DNA of 64,000 bases. Origin: JABFXX01 sp036489755. GTDB lineage: Bacteria > Myxococcota_A > Polyangia > Haliangiales > Haliangiaceae. The translations under genes were made by a program, and so were the position numbers. The stretch is from contig DASXFD010000008.1 of the NCBI GenBank assembly GCA_036489755.1, positions 14,694-78,693 of the forward strand, in the 5' to 3' direction. The notes under the pieces were generated by a model. It saw only the letters and a program-made list of their open reading frames with translations, ran no database searches and was not told the DNA's origin. Shown here one piece after another: positions 48,008-57,140 of the stretch (position 1 is the stretch's first letter; each line of letters starts with the position of its first letter).

Positions 48008-48056
48008 ATGGATACCCCTCCAGCCGGATCCGGGTCCGGCTGGGAGGGGTATCCAT
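48008..48056. promoter_or_regulatory. long perfect-type inverted repeat in the island
   Basis: ATGGATACCCCTCC (48008-48021) pairs with GGAGGGGTATCCAT (48043-48056), and inside it AGCCGGA pairs with TCCGGCT, with one bulged G and a six-base loop. The 21-pair stem lies in the 291-base gap between the DUF3987-like gene and the RHH-integrase pair; the rest of the gap shows no gene. No T tract follows. It could be an operator, a replication or recombination site, or a terminator-like barrier. A second imperfect hairpin lies at about 48138-48168. Confidence 0.7.
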
Positions 48057-48164
48057 CTACCGAGCGCTCCAACTCTGTCGCAGAAGTCGCAAGAGTCCGC
48101 AGCCTCGTTGTGCTCGCCGTGCTTGCCCCTAAGTACGGAAGAATAATGAGATCCACGGATCTTA

Positions 48165-49754
48165 TTACTCCTCTCCAGATTGCGACACTTGCGACTCGCC
48201 GGGCGCCGAAAGTCGCAGTTCCCACGCGCGGCGCACTCTCTTGTCGCCCACGATCGCGTGCTTGAGCGGCGTGGCCCATCCATGAAGCACGAGCACTTCC
48301 ATCGCTTCGCTCACCGCGTCGGCCGTGCGCACGATGTTCGGGCCCCGGTTGCACAGTGTCCGCGAGTCCACCACCGCTATGCCACGCTCGCGCGCCCACG
48401 CGAGCACGGCCTCGGCGCGCTTCACCTTCGGCGGCACGGTTGCCGTGTCGACCAAGCGAACCGCCTCCCCCATGTGCCATCCGACGAGCTGCGACGCGCC
48501 AGTAATCGCGTCAATCCCGATCCGAGTGGCCCGCGGATCAGAAACCAACGTCAGCACGCCAGCGACTCGGAGCACCTGCTCCGCAGCTTTGCTTGCCCAT
48601 GGGCGGATCTGGTTGTACGCGCCGGTTGGCGCGATCTCCGCCTCGATTGCGTTGTACGCGGCGATCCACGTCATCTTCGCTTCTTCCGTGAGCACGAGCG
48701 CCGGTGGATTGAGCTCAGCCGGACGCTCGTCGCGGGTCCGCGGCGCACGCGCGAGCAACGCGCGCATGCGGTCGGCGTACCGCCGGACCGCAGCGTCGCA
48801 GTTGGGGTCGACGGTGCGGTACGTCCGCGTCCCGGCCGTGGTGGCGGGCCACGCGAGACAGCACCGAGCGAGGAACCCTTGGCCGGTGAGCAACTCATCC
48901 GAGAGGATCTTCTCGGCGATGATCGGCTGACACATCATATGGAGCGCCAATCGCCGCCCGTAGATCTTGCTCGATCCATCGCCGGCTCGAACGCGATCGG
49001 ACGTGCCGTCATCCCACAACTTGCAGAGCGCGCCGATCGTGCGCATCGCGTGATCCTGTGACATCGCGTGGCCGCCGAACCAGGTCGCGCCCTCGTCGGC
49101 GTAGAGTCCTAGCGAGGTCGCGCCGCGGAGGAAGATCTTCTGCAGTGCCTCGATCGTCGGCTCGCGCACGAGCAGGATGCCCGTGGGCGCGGGCTCGGGC
49201 GCGGGACCGAGCGCCTCAAGCGCTTCGCGGACCTCGTCGATGCCACCCTTTTTTATCTTTTTCGCGATCGCGTGCGTCGCTTCCCATGCCGCCAACTTGG
49301 CCGCGTGCTTGATCGCTGCGCGCTCCGCGAGCTCGATCTGTTCGCGCTCGTGCTCGATGTGCGGCGCGAGCGCAATCTTGTCGACCGCCGTCTTGCGTTC
49401 GCCAGATTCCGCGATCGATAGACACCACAGCGTCGTCGGGTACCGCCGCCCATCAATCGAGACGTCCGCGTGGGGTTGCGCCGCGAGGCTCGCTGCGGCG
49501 AGCACGCTCTGACCGCAAAGCGCCAGCGGCGCCTGCACGGTGTCGTGCAGCGCGCGCGCTGCCGGCCCGAGAACATCGCCAAGTGCGTCACCTGGGTACG
49601 GCGCGGGCGGCAGGATCGTCCGGCGCAGCGGCTCAGGTGGCGCTGCGGCGTCACGCGGCGGCGAGTGGTCGACGCTTCCGTCTGCCGCATTGCGGTTGTG
49701 ACCGTTCGTGCGAATCCGGTCGGCTTCGGCGCGCACGCGATCCGCGGCGTTCAT
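48165..49754 (-). CDS. DUF3987 (YfjI-like) protein of the island
   Basis: The 529-residue protein matches the DUF3987 pattern found in prophages and satellites: VQAPLALCGQSVLAAASLAA, then an NTP-loop-like segment ESGERKT, then LLTGQGFLARCCLAWPATT. The role is thought to be primase- or helicase-like in element replication, but this is not proven. The ATG overlaps the stop of the primase-like gene (ATGA), supporting a joint role. It ends near a small hairpin. Confidence 0.82.
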   Translation of the reverse strand: MNAADRVRAEADRIRTNGHNRNAADGSVDHSPPRDAAAPPEPLRRTILPPAPYPGDALGDVLGPAARALHDTVQAPLALCGQSVLAAASLAAQPHADVSIDGRRYPTTLWCLSIAESGERKTAVDKIALAPHIEHEREQIELAERAAIKHAAKLAAWEATHAIAKKIKKGGIDEVREALEALGPAPEPAPTGILLVREPTIEALQKIFLRGATSLGLYADEGATWFGGHAMSQDHAMRTIGALCKLWDDGTSDRVRAGDGSSKIYGRRLALHMMCQPIIAEKILSDELLTGQGFLARCCLAWPATTAGTRTYRTVDPNCDAAVRRYADRMRALLARAPRTRDERPAELNPPALVLTEEAKMTWIAAYNAIEAEIAPTGAYNQIRPWASKAAEQVLRVAGVLTLVSDPRATRIGIDAITGASQLVGWHMGEAVRLVDTATVPPKVKRAEAVLAWARERGIAVVDSRTLCNRGPNIVRTADAVSEAMEVLVLHGWATPLKHAIVGDKRVRRAWELRLSAPGESQVSQSGEE

Positions 49755-50752
49755 GACCTACGCCCATCAGGCCAGCACCAGCGCCAACCCACACGCCACG
49801 CATCCGCAAGATCGTGCGCCCCGTCGAGATCGACGAGACGCAAATCGCGATCGAGTGTGAGCCCGGCCCGTTCGGCTGCGACAATTGCGTTTGCCGCGCC
49901 GCGAACGCCTGCGTCGTCATCGTCCGCAACAACTAGAAGCCAACCGCCGATCGCGGCGACGCGCGGCGCGACAGCCGCAGCTACACGACTGAGCGAGTCG
50001 GCGCCGGGCGAGCCAAAAACAACGCAGCTGGGCCACGCGACGGTCGCGACAAGCGCGTCAGCAAGGCCCTCGCAAACGATCGCCACGTCTCGACCATCAG
50101 CAGTGAGCTCGGCGACCCTTCCGACGAGGGCGGTGCCTGCTACGCGCGAACCGCGCAGCGCGAGCACGCGTGGTTCGCCGCCAGCAACAAGGTCGATTCG
50201 TCGGCGCTGGACGCCTACAATCACTCCGGTCTTGAGATCGCGCAGTGCCGCGCAGGGCTCGTTATTGCGTGTGTAGCGAACGATATCGCCTGCGGATCGC
50301 AGGCCGTCAGGATCGATCCCACGACGGCGGAGGTAGTCCTCGCCGCGCTCGTCGCAACGCGAAAGCATTCGCCAAACCGTCGGCATGGACGGCGTTGAGC
50401 TCGTCATCCTGGTGGCTGAGTGCCGGGCACGCTCGACGACACGCGTTGAGGGGGTGAGGCGTGCGATTTCGGCCGCAACATCGACCACGCGTGCAAAATC
50501 ACGTTGGATGTCGAGCCCGGCGAAGCCAGCGACAAGAGCAAAAATGTCACCGCGACAATCGTGGGCCTTGCAGTGAAATGCGCCCGTTTCGTTGTCGACG
50601 TACACGTTGCGCCGCGAACGTTGCCCGCACGATGGACACTGCTGTGTCGCGAGTTGCGAGCCGTATGCTCGGTGCTCGATCCCGTACGCGTCGAGCACGT
50701 CGACGGCGCGAAGGGCGGCGCGAACGTCGCGCGCATCAAACGTGCGCTTCAC
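49751..50752 (-). CDS. primase-like protein, CHC2 zinc finger plus Toprim
   Basis: From GTG 50752 (overlapping the previous stop as GTGA) the product has 333 residues; 50785 is a less likely start. The N-terminal zinc finger CPSCGQRS, then FHCKAHDC, is CHC2-like. A Toprim domain follows, with the glutamate in VAIVCEGLADALVA and DxD-like acidic residues in LLVVADDDDAGV. This is the make-up of bacterial-type primases in mobile elements. It probably starts replication of the excised island with the DUF3987 protein. Confidence 0.85.
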   Translation of the reverse strand: MKRTFDARDVRAALRAVDVLDAYGIEHRAYGSQLATQQCPSCGQRSRRNVYVDNETGAFHCKAHDCRGDIFALVAGFAGLDIQRDFARVVDVAAEIARLTPSTRVVERARHSATRMTSSTPSMPTVWRMLSRCDERGEDYLRRRGIDPDGLRSAGDIVRYTRNNEPCAALRDLKTGVIVGVQRRRIDLVAGGEPRVLALRGSRVAGTALVGRVAELTADGRDVAIVCEGLADALVATVAWPSCVVFGSPGADSLSRVAAAVAPRVAAIGGWLLVVADDDDAGVRGAANAIVAAERAGLTLDRDLRLVDLDGAHDLADAWRVGWRWCWPDGRRS

Positions 50753-51069
50753 GTCATTCGTCCCGTCGCGAGCCCGAGCTTCCATTCAGCGCGCGAGAGG
50801 GCACGCTCACCAGATCGCGGAATCACGACTGCTTCAATCGGAACACGCACCGCTCGCCCAACGCGCACGACTTCGAGCCGTCCCTCGCGGATCGCGGCCC
50901 GCAACGTACTTGCGCCGACGCGCGTACGCGCGGCGCGCTCCGCGACGGTCTCGAGCCGTTGGCCAGCGATATTGTCGACGCTTATCGCGCGACGCAACTT
51001 GTCGCGGAGATCGGGATGCTCTGCGAGTGCACGCACGATCTCATCGACGAGCGCGCGACGATCGATCAT
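50749..51069 (-). CDS. small helix-turn-helix protein
   Basis: From ATG 51069 the product has 106 residues. A helix-turn-helix of the excisionase/MerR type is suggested by LETVAERAARTRVGASTLRA followed by EGRLEVVRVGRAVRVP. It overlaps the upstream zinc-ribbon gene (ATGA) and the primase-like gene (GTGA). It probably binds DNA as a regulator or excision factor of the island. The C-terminal 25 residues are unremarkable. Confidence 0.72.
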   Translation of the reverse strand: MIDRRALVDEIVRALAEHPDLRDKLRRAISVDNIAGQRLETVAERAARTRVGASTLRAAIREGRLEVVRVGRAVRVPIEAVVIPRSGERALSRAEWKLGLATGRMT

Positions 51070-51275
51070 CGCGCCACGCTCCGCTTGACCACGAGCGCAC
51101 GCTGCGTTTCTCGCGCGGCTCGACGCGTGCGCAGCCAGACCGTAATGCGCACGCGCGCCCCACACACTACGCACGCCGCACAGGCTGGGGTCGCAGCGGC
51201 GATCGTGACCGCAGCCGCGTCGCACCACGAACAGCGCTCGCTCACGGCGCACCGCCCCGGGTACTCGTCTGTCAC
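51066..51275 (-). CDS. small zinc-ribbon-like protein
   Basis: The 69-residue product contains CSWC and, about 17 residues later, CAACVVCG, a spacing suited to one zinc ion. The C terminus is basic (RTRRAARETQRALVVKR), as in nucleic-acid-binding zinc ribbons. ATGA overlaps link it to the genes on both sides. Without homologues it is supported mainly by the operon overlaps and the Cys pattern. Confidence 0.6.
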   Translation of the reverse strand: MTDEYPGRCAVSERCSWCDAAAVTIAAATPACAACVVCGARVRITVWLRTRRAARETQRALVVKRSVAR

Positions 51276-51571
51276 CGAGTCCGCCGCGACGCCGCAAGGA
51301 GGGCTTCAACATCAGACCGACGCACGAGAACGCGTCGGCCGGGGCGCGTCGCCGCGAGGCGTCCGGTCCGGATCCACTCGCGCACGCTCGAGGTGGGAGT
51401 CCGGCACAGTGCCGCGACCTCGGCGACCAACAGGTATTCGTCGTCATCGGCCACGCCTAGCCAGTAACCGCTGACGGCGGCGATGCGAAGCGGCGATAAC
51501 CGTGCTTTGCTTATCGCCGGGTCAGCCAGCGCGCCGAGAAGTTGACCCACGCCGCGCCGCCCGGGCGACAT
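51272..51571 (-). CDS. excisionase-like helix-turn-helix protein
   Basis: The product has 99 residues from ATG 51571, or fewer from GTG 51550. The last 60 residues are a helix-turn-helix of the MerR/AlpA-excisionase type: YLLVAEVAALCRTPTSSVRE, then TGRLAATRPGRRVLVRRSDV. Proteins of this type guide integrase to excise the element. The stop overlaps the zinc-ribbon start. The 50-base overlap with the upstream gene suggests that the shorter start may be right. Confidence 0.74.
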   Translation of the reverse strand: MSPGRRGVGQLLGALADPAISKARLSPLRIAAVSGYWLGVADDDEYLLVAEVAALCRTPTSSVREWIRTGRLAATRPGRRVLVRRSDVEALLAASRRTR

Positions 51572-52223
51572 GACGCATGCGGTTCGCTGTGTCGCCCGGA
51601 CCTCCGTCGACGAGCTCGCCTATTTTGCGATGAGTGAACCCCGCTTCCTTCAGGATGCGAGTGAGGTCTCGGAGCACGTAGTTCGTCGGGCGTCCATTCT
51701 TGGACAACATCTCGGGTGCATTGAACTGACGACGCAAGAGATCGACGAGCGGCTCTAGTTCCGCTGAGATCGCACAAACGCGCGCGACGCGGGCGGTCAG
51801 AGCGCTCGATGGAATCCGAGTCGGTGGATACCATTCTTTGTCCTCGTCGACGATTGACTTGATGTCTCGTTGCCACTTCGCGACGGTCTCTTTGAGCTTG
51901 AGCGTTGCTTTGTACGCGTTCGCCATCGGTTCACGACACAGATCCGCCTGAAACCTCGCCACGAGATCGAGGCCCTGCGCGAGAGCGTCGATTTCCGGCT
52001 CGCGGTCGTCGAGATAGCCATGGGCAAGATGGCGCGGCTCTGTCTGTGGCGGGCGGTTGACGTACTCCTCAATATCGTTCGCCTCGGACGGAGTCTCTCT
52101 TTGGGCACGCTCGACGACGCGGCTGCGCAACTCGGACGCGAGGCGCTGCACAATCGCCGGGACATCGGCATCTGACTTCCGCTTGCGCACAACACAAACT
52201 ACCAGCACGTATCGACACTGCAC
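51522..52223 (-). CDS. hypothetical island protein
   Basis: The product has 233 residues from GTG 52223; GTG 52190 is a plausible shorter start. It is helical and charged. The middle contains LKLKETVAKWQRDIKSIVDE and the end has a possible HTH in YVLRDLTRILKEAGFTHRKI. I recognise no family. It is the first gene of the minus-strand island operon and diverges from the MerR-like regulator, with 123 bases between them for promoters. Confidence 0.6.
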   Translation of the reverse strand: MQCRYVLVVCVVRKRKSDADVPAIVQRLASELRSRVVERAQRETPSEANDIEEYVNRPPQTEPRHLAHGYLDDREPEIDALAQGLDLVARFQADLCREPMANAYKATLKLKETVAKWQRDIKSIVDEDKEWYPPTRIPSSALTARVARVCAISAELEPLVDLLRRQFNAPEMLSKNGRPTNYVLRDLTRILKEAGFTHRKIGELVDGGPGDTANRMRHVARAARRGSTSRRAG

Positions 52224-52346
52224 GCACCAATGAGGGCCGCGTCATGCGCCGACACAGTTGCGGTACGCGCGCGACACAGCTTCGGCCCGTCGCATGGTCC
52301 GACGACTGCGTACAGCATCGGGTCGTCGGCGTTATAGTCTTGATCG

Positions 52347-53015
52347 ATGAAAGTCGCGGATGCTCGCGCAGATGGGTCCGATCGGTCGGCATCAACGCAT
52401 GGGTCGCGCGTCGGCCGCAGCGAGGCGGCACGCATCCTCGGCTGTACGCGGTCGACGATCGTTCGGATGGAGCGTGCCGGCACATTGCACCCGATCGTTG
52501 ACGAGAACGGCCATCGCGCCTTCGACAGCAACGACCTTGGGCGTGTAGCCGCGCAGCGCCAGCGCAAAGTTGCGCGTACAAGCTCGAGCAACGACGCGGG
52601 CGAGCTCGCGGCTCGGGCGTTCGAGATGTTCGGGCGTGGCGCGAGACTCGCCGACGTCGTGATCAAGCTGCGCGCAGAGCCAGCTCGCGTCCGCGACTGG
52701 CACAGGGATTGGTGCAGCTTTCGCCGGCCGAGCGATATGCTGTTGTCCTCGAAAGATCAGGGAGAGCTCGGCGCAATCTTGGGAGAATTCAAGACTCCGG
52801 GAGAGCTCATCGGGGCCATCGGAACGCAGCTCAAGCGCGACGACGACATGCTCGAGGCGCTCTACGAGATCGCCGACCTGTTCGACGTGGAGATGGAACG
52901 CCCACGCGATTTCGCCCGCACCGTGCGCACAAAGCTGCTCGAAGCAAATCGGAGTGCTCAAGCTCCGAGCGCGGCGGCCAGCTCAACTGCAGCATCGGCG
53001 CCGCAAGCGCGATGA
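52347..53015 (+). CDS. MerR-like regulator of the island
   Basis: The 222-residue product has a helix-turn-helix in RSEAARILGCTRSTIVRMER followed by AGTLHPIVDENGHRAFDS, the wing of MerR/excisionase-type DNA-binding domains. The middle is unrecognised and the C terminus is Ala/Ser-rich. It is transcribed away from the island operon and could repress it from the shared 123-base gap. No effector-binding motif is seen. Confidence 0.75.
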   Translation: MKVADARADGSDRSASTHGSRVGRSEAARILGCTRSTIVRMERAGTLHPIVDENGHRAFDSNDLGRVAAQRQRKVARTSSSNDAGELAARAFEMFGRGARLADVVIKLRAEPARVRDWHRDWCSFRRPSDMLLSSKDQGELGAILGEFKTPGELIGAIGTQLKRDDDMLEALYEIADLFDVEMERPRDFARTVRTKLLEANRSAQAPSAAASSTAASAPQAR

Positions 53016-53126
53016 GCTGCTACGTTAGTGAAGAGGTGCCGCATCGTTCTCGCGAGGGCGTCGCCGGCGTCTCGATCCAGTCAGTCAGTCACTTCTCGAG
53101 GCTGAGCCAGCGAACTCGTCCGCTGG

Positions 53127-53975
53127 TCAATTCGTCGTTCCCTCGACGGCGATAAGGGCGTCGTCCGTAGTCCAGATCGGGGTACCAGTCGCGCAATAGT
53201 CCCCGACGTAGCTACCGCGAGACTCGCCCGATCCATTCGCGCCGAGTCGAAATGCGTACGTGATGGTGCACGGTGGGCTCCCGCTATCGTGCACTGTATC
53301 GGTCGAGGTGACGCCGACGACGAATGCGCTACCTGCAGCGATCGATGGAACCGTGATCGGAACCGCAACGTCGTTCGTGCATGTGAAGACCTGCGCGGGC
53401 CCGATCGTGGCTACCACGGAGCCGATCTGCGTCAGGCTGCTTTGGTCGAGCGTCGCGCCGTAGAGGGTGCCCGTGTAGCCGTAGACCGTGATCGTGACGC
53501 TCGCGTTCGCATTCGACATCCAGCATCCGAGGTGCACGGTGGTGATCTGGAACGCACCCGTCACGTCCCATGGCGTGCCGCTGAAATCGGATAGCGCAAA
53601 CTCGCGGTACCAGGCGGTCTCCTCGGGAATTGCTTCGTTGTCGCCGTTCGGACAGTCGGCCGCCGGTGCGGCCGTGCAACCGAACGCGCTTTCGGTCATG
53701 TCGTTGGACGTCGTCTCGCTGAGGACTACGTCCCGCGGCTCGGCGTCAATTCCGCTCCCGGGCGCGCTCGCATCCGATTGCGTCCCGCCACCGTCGGTTA
53801 CGCTCGTGCCGCAGGAAGCGGTCGCGCCGCCTGACCGGCACAGTCCCTCACTACCGCAGAAGAAGCCGCCCGGGCAGCCACTCGCTTGTGAGCACGCGAT
53901 CGCGCAATCGCGAAAACTCGCGCCGTAGCCGCACGATGACAGCATCAGTGCGACGGATGCGAACCGTCTCACCAC
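53127..53975 (-). CDS. Cys-rich lipoprotein
   Basis: The 282-residue product starts at GTG, overlapping the TPR gene stop. It has a lipoprotein signal (ASVALMLSSCGYG, lipobox LSSC). Then comes a Cys-rich segment (CAIACSQASGCPGGFFCG) like those in many myxobacterial surface proteins, then a Ser/Thr/Asp linker and a beta-rich domain with further cysteines. Function is unknown; it is probably displayed on the outer membrane and co-expressed with the kinase and TPR protein. Confidence 0.78.
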   Translation of the reverse strand: MVRRFASVALMLSSCGYGASFRDCAIACSQASGCPGGFFCGSEGLCRSGGATASCGTSVTDGGGTQSDASAPGSGIDAEPRDVVLSETTSNDMTESAFGCTAAPAADCPNGDNEAIPEETAWYREFALSDFSGTPWDVTGAFQITTVHLGCWMSNANASVTITVYGYTGTLYGATLDQSSLTQIGSVVATIGPAQVFTCTNDVAVPITVPSIAAGSAFVVGVTSTDTVHDSGSPPCTITYAFRLGANGSGESRGSYVGDYCATGTPIWTTDDALIAVEGTTN

Positions 53976-54727
53976 GCGCGGCTCCAGGTTATGGTGGCAC
54001 CGGGTTGCGAGCCGACGGGCGCCGCACCAACGCCGTGCTCGCGAAGCCCCAGGTAATAGAGTGCCGCGTCGCCCGCGAGCACGACTGCGCCGAGCGCGCC
54101 GAGCGTCCAGCCAAGCTCGCTGTCACGGTGCCCGGCAGCGTCCTTCGACTTCTCTGCCGACCAGTCGCACGAGACGCTGCACGCGCTCGTGACTTCGTCG
54201 CCGAGAACGGATGCGTGATGACCAAGCGCGATGCCACCTACGAGGATGCCTATGCCTCCGACCGCAATGGCGGCGACCACGACGTTGCGCGTGGATGTCG
54301 TATCACGAGGTTCCGATCCCGAGGATGACGGGCGCAGCGGCGTGGGCATGCGCTCGGTCGTCGGAATCGGTTCGTTGGCCGGTGCGCTCGTGCTCGCACA
54401 GCTGGCCAATTCCGCGATGTAGCGCTCGGCGATCTCGCGTTGCGGCGAGGGCTCGACGAGCGCGACGAATTCGCGGTATCGCGCGCGCGCGGCGCCGCAA
54501 TCGCCAGGGCGCGATCGCAGCCGGAGTGCCTGCGCGATGTTGTACAGGAGCGCAGGCGCGAGGGACAGCTCGTAGCTCTGCTGCCATTCGGCAATCGCAT
54601 CGTCATAACGCGCCTGATCATATGCGGTCTGGCCATCGTGATAGAGCTGTGCTGCGTCGGGCGTCGGGTCGGCGAGTGCGACGCGAGCGGACATGAGAAG
54701 CGCCAATTGAAGCGCGCGCTGCATCAC
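53969..54727 (-). CDS. TPR protein with transmembrane segment
   Basis: This 252-residue protein begins with a signal-like stretch (LQLALLMSARVALA) followed by TPR-type repeats (AAQLYHDGQTAYDQARYDDA). A Pro/Ser linker leads to one or two transmembrane helices (VVVAAIAVGGIGILVGGIAL and LGALGAVVLAGDAALYYLG). Such proteins commonly sit next to PEGA-domain kinases in myxobacteria. Start and stop overlap both neighbours. It probably links the kinase to envelope partners. Confidence 0.8.
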   Translation of the reverse strand: MMQRALQLALLMSARVALADPTPDAAQLYHDGQTAYDQARYDDAIAEWQQSYELSLAPALLYNIAQALRLRSRPGDCGAARARYREFVALVEPSPQREIAERYIAELASCASTSAPANEPIPTTERMPTPLRPSSSGSEPRDTTSTRNVVVAAIAVGGIGILVGGIALGHHASVLGDEVTSACSVSCDWSAEKSKDAAGHRDSELGWTLGALGAVVLAGDAALYYLGLREHGVGAAPVGSQPGATITWSRAW

Positions 54728-56499
54728 CGACTTGAGCCTTTGCCGACGCCGAATGGATCGATCGTGCCGTTGGGGTCGACGCGTGATAGCCGCGCCGAGT
54801 AGTCCTGAATGACACGTGCACGCTTGCCGGCGAGCACCTGCACGGAAACGCTCTCCTCGATCCGGTACTGCACATTCTCGAGAGTGACGCGATGGATTCC
54901 GGCGTCGACAGCGAGGCCGATGATGGGCGTCTTGCGGCCGAGCGGCTTGCCATCGATCGACACGTCACACGGCGGCTTCGCGCTTATCTCGAGCTCACCG
55001 TCACTCGGCCGCGGCGCGGTCGCGATCGACGCGGACGCGGTTCTTGGCGACGTTGGCGTTTGCTCCCGGCTGGATGATGCGCGCGGCATTGGGAGCGCCG
55101 GTACAGGCGGCTGCTCGGATGGAGGCAGCGTGGTTGTCGCGAGCGGCGGCGCAGTAGCGACCGGCTCGATGGGCGATACGCGAACGTCTTTGGCCAGTGC
55201 GATGTGGTCCGTCGCCGGTGCGGACGCGGAATCGAGCGTGGCGTCCTCATGGGCGGTGGCGATCAGGATCATCGCGACAAGCACAGCGATGCCTACCGCT
55301 ATCGCGATCGCGCGCCGGCGCCATCGCGACGTCGTTTTCACGGTAGCGATGGCCACAGAGCGCCGCGCCGGCGTGCTTAGGATCGTTGGCGAATCAGCAG
55401 CGGGCTGCGGCCGTGCGGACATGGTGCGCCGTAGCTTCTCGATCGCCTCTTGTACATGGCCAAGCGTCGGGCGCTTGCTTGGATCCTTCGCGAGCATCGC
55501 ACCAAGGAGCGAGTCCAGCGCTTGCGGGACCGCCGGCCATAGGCTGCTCGCCCGCGGCGCAGGGCATTCGAGGTGCGCGGCGACGAGCTCGACGACTGTT
55601 GACCGCACGAATGGTGGGCGACCGAGGACGAGCTCGAACGCGACGCCACCGAGCGCGTAGATGTCGGCGCGGTGGTCGACGTCGCCGGCAGCGCGAATCT
55701 GCTCTGGTGCCACGTACATCGGAGTCCCGATGAGCACCCCGGCTTGCGTCTTGGCGACGTTCTCGTCGTGCGCAGCGAGTTTGACAATGCCGAAATCGAG
55801 CAGTTTGGCAGTCGGCGTCGCGCCACGACCGCGCTCGAGAAAGATGTTCTCCGGCTTGAGGTCGCGGTGGACCACGCCGGCCTCGTGCGCGGCTTCGAGC
55901 CCGCGCGCGACCTGTTCGACGATGTCGAGCGCCTCGTCGAGCGGTACCCGACCGCGCGCAAGACGATCGCGCAGAGACTCGCCGATCAGGTGCTCCATCA
56001 CGAAGTACGCCCGGCCATCGGCGAGTTCGCCAAACCCGAACACGTCCACGATGTGTGAGCTGGCGAGCTGCGCCACCACACGCGCCTCACGGCGGAATCG
56101 CGCAACTGCGCCGACATCGCGCGACACGTCCTCGCCAATGATCTTGATGGCGACGCGCTTCCCGAGCACGCCGTGGACGGCGGCGAATACCGCGCCCATG
56201 CCGCCCTCGCCTATCTTGCGCTCGATCTCGTAGTCGCCGACGAGCGTGCCTTTCGGAAGGTCGACGAACCGAGCGGCGGGCGCGACGGGCGCCGGCACTC
56301 GCGCGTTGCGCTTCTCTGCGCCGCCGTGGTCATCACGCGAATCGTCGAGTGCGGTCAGCGCGCTGACGCGAAGCTCCTCGACGTACACACTCGGCGCCGG
56401 TGCATCGCTGCTCCGCGCGTGCCCAGGCGCCATGGCCGTTGCCATCTTCGGGACGTCGATATCCGCCCCGCGAGTTCCAGGTTGGCTCGGATTTCCCAC
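54724..56499 (-). CDS. transmembrane Ser/Thr protein kinase with PEGA domain
   Basis: The 591-residue protein has a kinase domain at about 88-360: Gly-rich loop IGEGGMGAVF (97-106), Lys119 in VAIKI, VHRDLKPENIF (210-220) and DFGIVK (235-240). A transmembrane helix follows (AIAIAVGIAVLVAMILIAT, near 400). The periplasmic part ends in a PEGA domain (ISAKPPCDVSIDGKPLGRKT and on), which often binds cell-wall or surface ligands. It heads a three-gene operon with the TPR and lipoprotein genes (ATGA overlap). Confidence 0.93.
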   Translation of the reverse strand: MGNPSQPGTRGADIDVPKMATAMAPGHARSSDAPAPSVYVEELRVSALTALDDSRDDHGGAEKRNARVPAPVAPAARFVDLPKGTLVGDYEIERKIGEGGMGAVFAAVHGVLGKRVAIKIIGEDVSRDVGAVARFRREARVVAQLASSHIVDVFGFGELADGRAYFVMEHLIGESLRDRLARGRVPLDEALDIVEQVARGLEAAHEAGVVHRDLKPENIFLERGRGATPTAKLLDFGIVKLAAHDENVAKTQAGVLIGTPMYVAPEQIRAAGDVDHRADIYALGGVAFELVLGRPPFVRSTVVELVAAHLECPAPRASSLWPAVPQALDSLLGAMLAKDPSKRPTLGHVQEAIEKLRRTMSARPQPAADSPTILSTPARRSVAIATVKTTSRWRRRAIAIAVGIAVLVAMILIATAHEDATLDSASAPATDHIALAKDVRVSPIEPVATAPPLATTTLPPSEQPPVPALPMPRASSSREQTPTSPRTASASIATAPRPSDGELEISAKPPCDVSIDGKPLGRKTPIIGLAVDAGIHRVTLENVQYRIEESVSVQVLAGKRARVIQDYSARLSRVDPNGTIDPFGVGKGSSR

Positions 56500-56532
56500 G
56501 CCTAGTCCTCCACGACTACTCGTCGAAAAATA

Positions 56533-56547
56533 CCACGATGTGTGGTC
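56533..56547. promoter_or_regulatory. candidate operator between kinase and XRE gene
   Basis: ACCAC and GTGGT form a perfect 5-base inverted repeat with a five-base centre. The site lies in the divergent gap between the PEGA kinase and the XRE regulator gene, where autoregulation would be expected. The signal is short and may be chance. Confidence 0.3.
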
Positions 56548-56613
56548 TCTCCGCGAGATGGACCATGACTTGTGGGTGTTGCGCCCCGCCGACCTCCAAC
56601 AAGATTCGACTTC

Positions 56614-56991
56614 GTGCCTACATCGTCCGACGACGCACTCAAGCGCCTGGGCAAGCGGCTGCGTGCTCTACGGCAGGCGAGGCGCTTGACTCAGGACGAG
56701 GTTGCGGAGCGCGCGGGGTTCGCGAGCGGCAAGTACATTGGCGAGGTAGAGCGCGGCGCGCGGGCACTTCCGTACTTGACCCTCGTGAAGATCGTTGAGC
56801 TCGGCCTCGGGATCTCGCTGGAAACGGTGTTTGTCGGGCTGCCTGGTCGTAGGCCGCGACTGCAGCCGGAGCGCGAGCCGTTGCCGGAGCATGTTGCCAA
56901 AGCTGCGTACCGGATCGCGGAGCTGCCAGTGAAGAAGCGAGGCCACGTGCTCGCTGCGATTCGAGAGATCGTACTCGCCTCGATCGACTGA
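56614..56991 (+). CDS. XRE-family transcriptional regulator
   Basis: From GTG 56614 the product has 125 residues; GTG 56572 would add 14. A helix-turn-helix of the XRE type spans about 8-62: LGKRLRALRQARRLTQDEVA, then ASGKYIGEVERGARALPY. A helical C terminus follows (VKKRGHVLAAIREIVLAS). It is convergent with the ABC-3C operon, its stop 149 bases from the ATPase stop, so it may control that operon or itself. Confidence 0.84.
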   Translation: MPTSSDDALKRLGKRLRALRQARRLTQDEVAERAGFASGKYIGEVERGARALPYLTLVKIVELGLGISLETVFVGLPGRRPRLQPEREPLPEHVAKAAYRIAELPVKKRGHVLAAIREIVLASID

Positions 56992-57140
56992 TTGTGCAAC
57001 GCGCGCCATCCCGCGAACGCGCAACTGCGGATGACGTGCGGGGGCGAGCGGTCAGATCGCGTGAACGACCGGCGTCGGCTCGCGGCGATGGCTCTCTCAC
57101 CTCACACGCAGTCGCATGCACGCTGCTCTGGCGCGACACT

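Noticed and set aside
53107..53126. Hairpin CCAGCG/CGCTGG between the regulator and lipoprotein genes as terminator
   Set aside because: The stem is short and no T tract follows in either direction.
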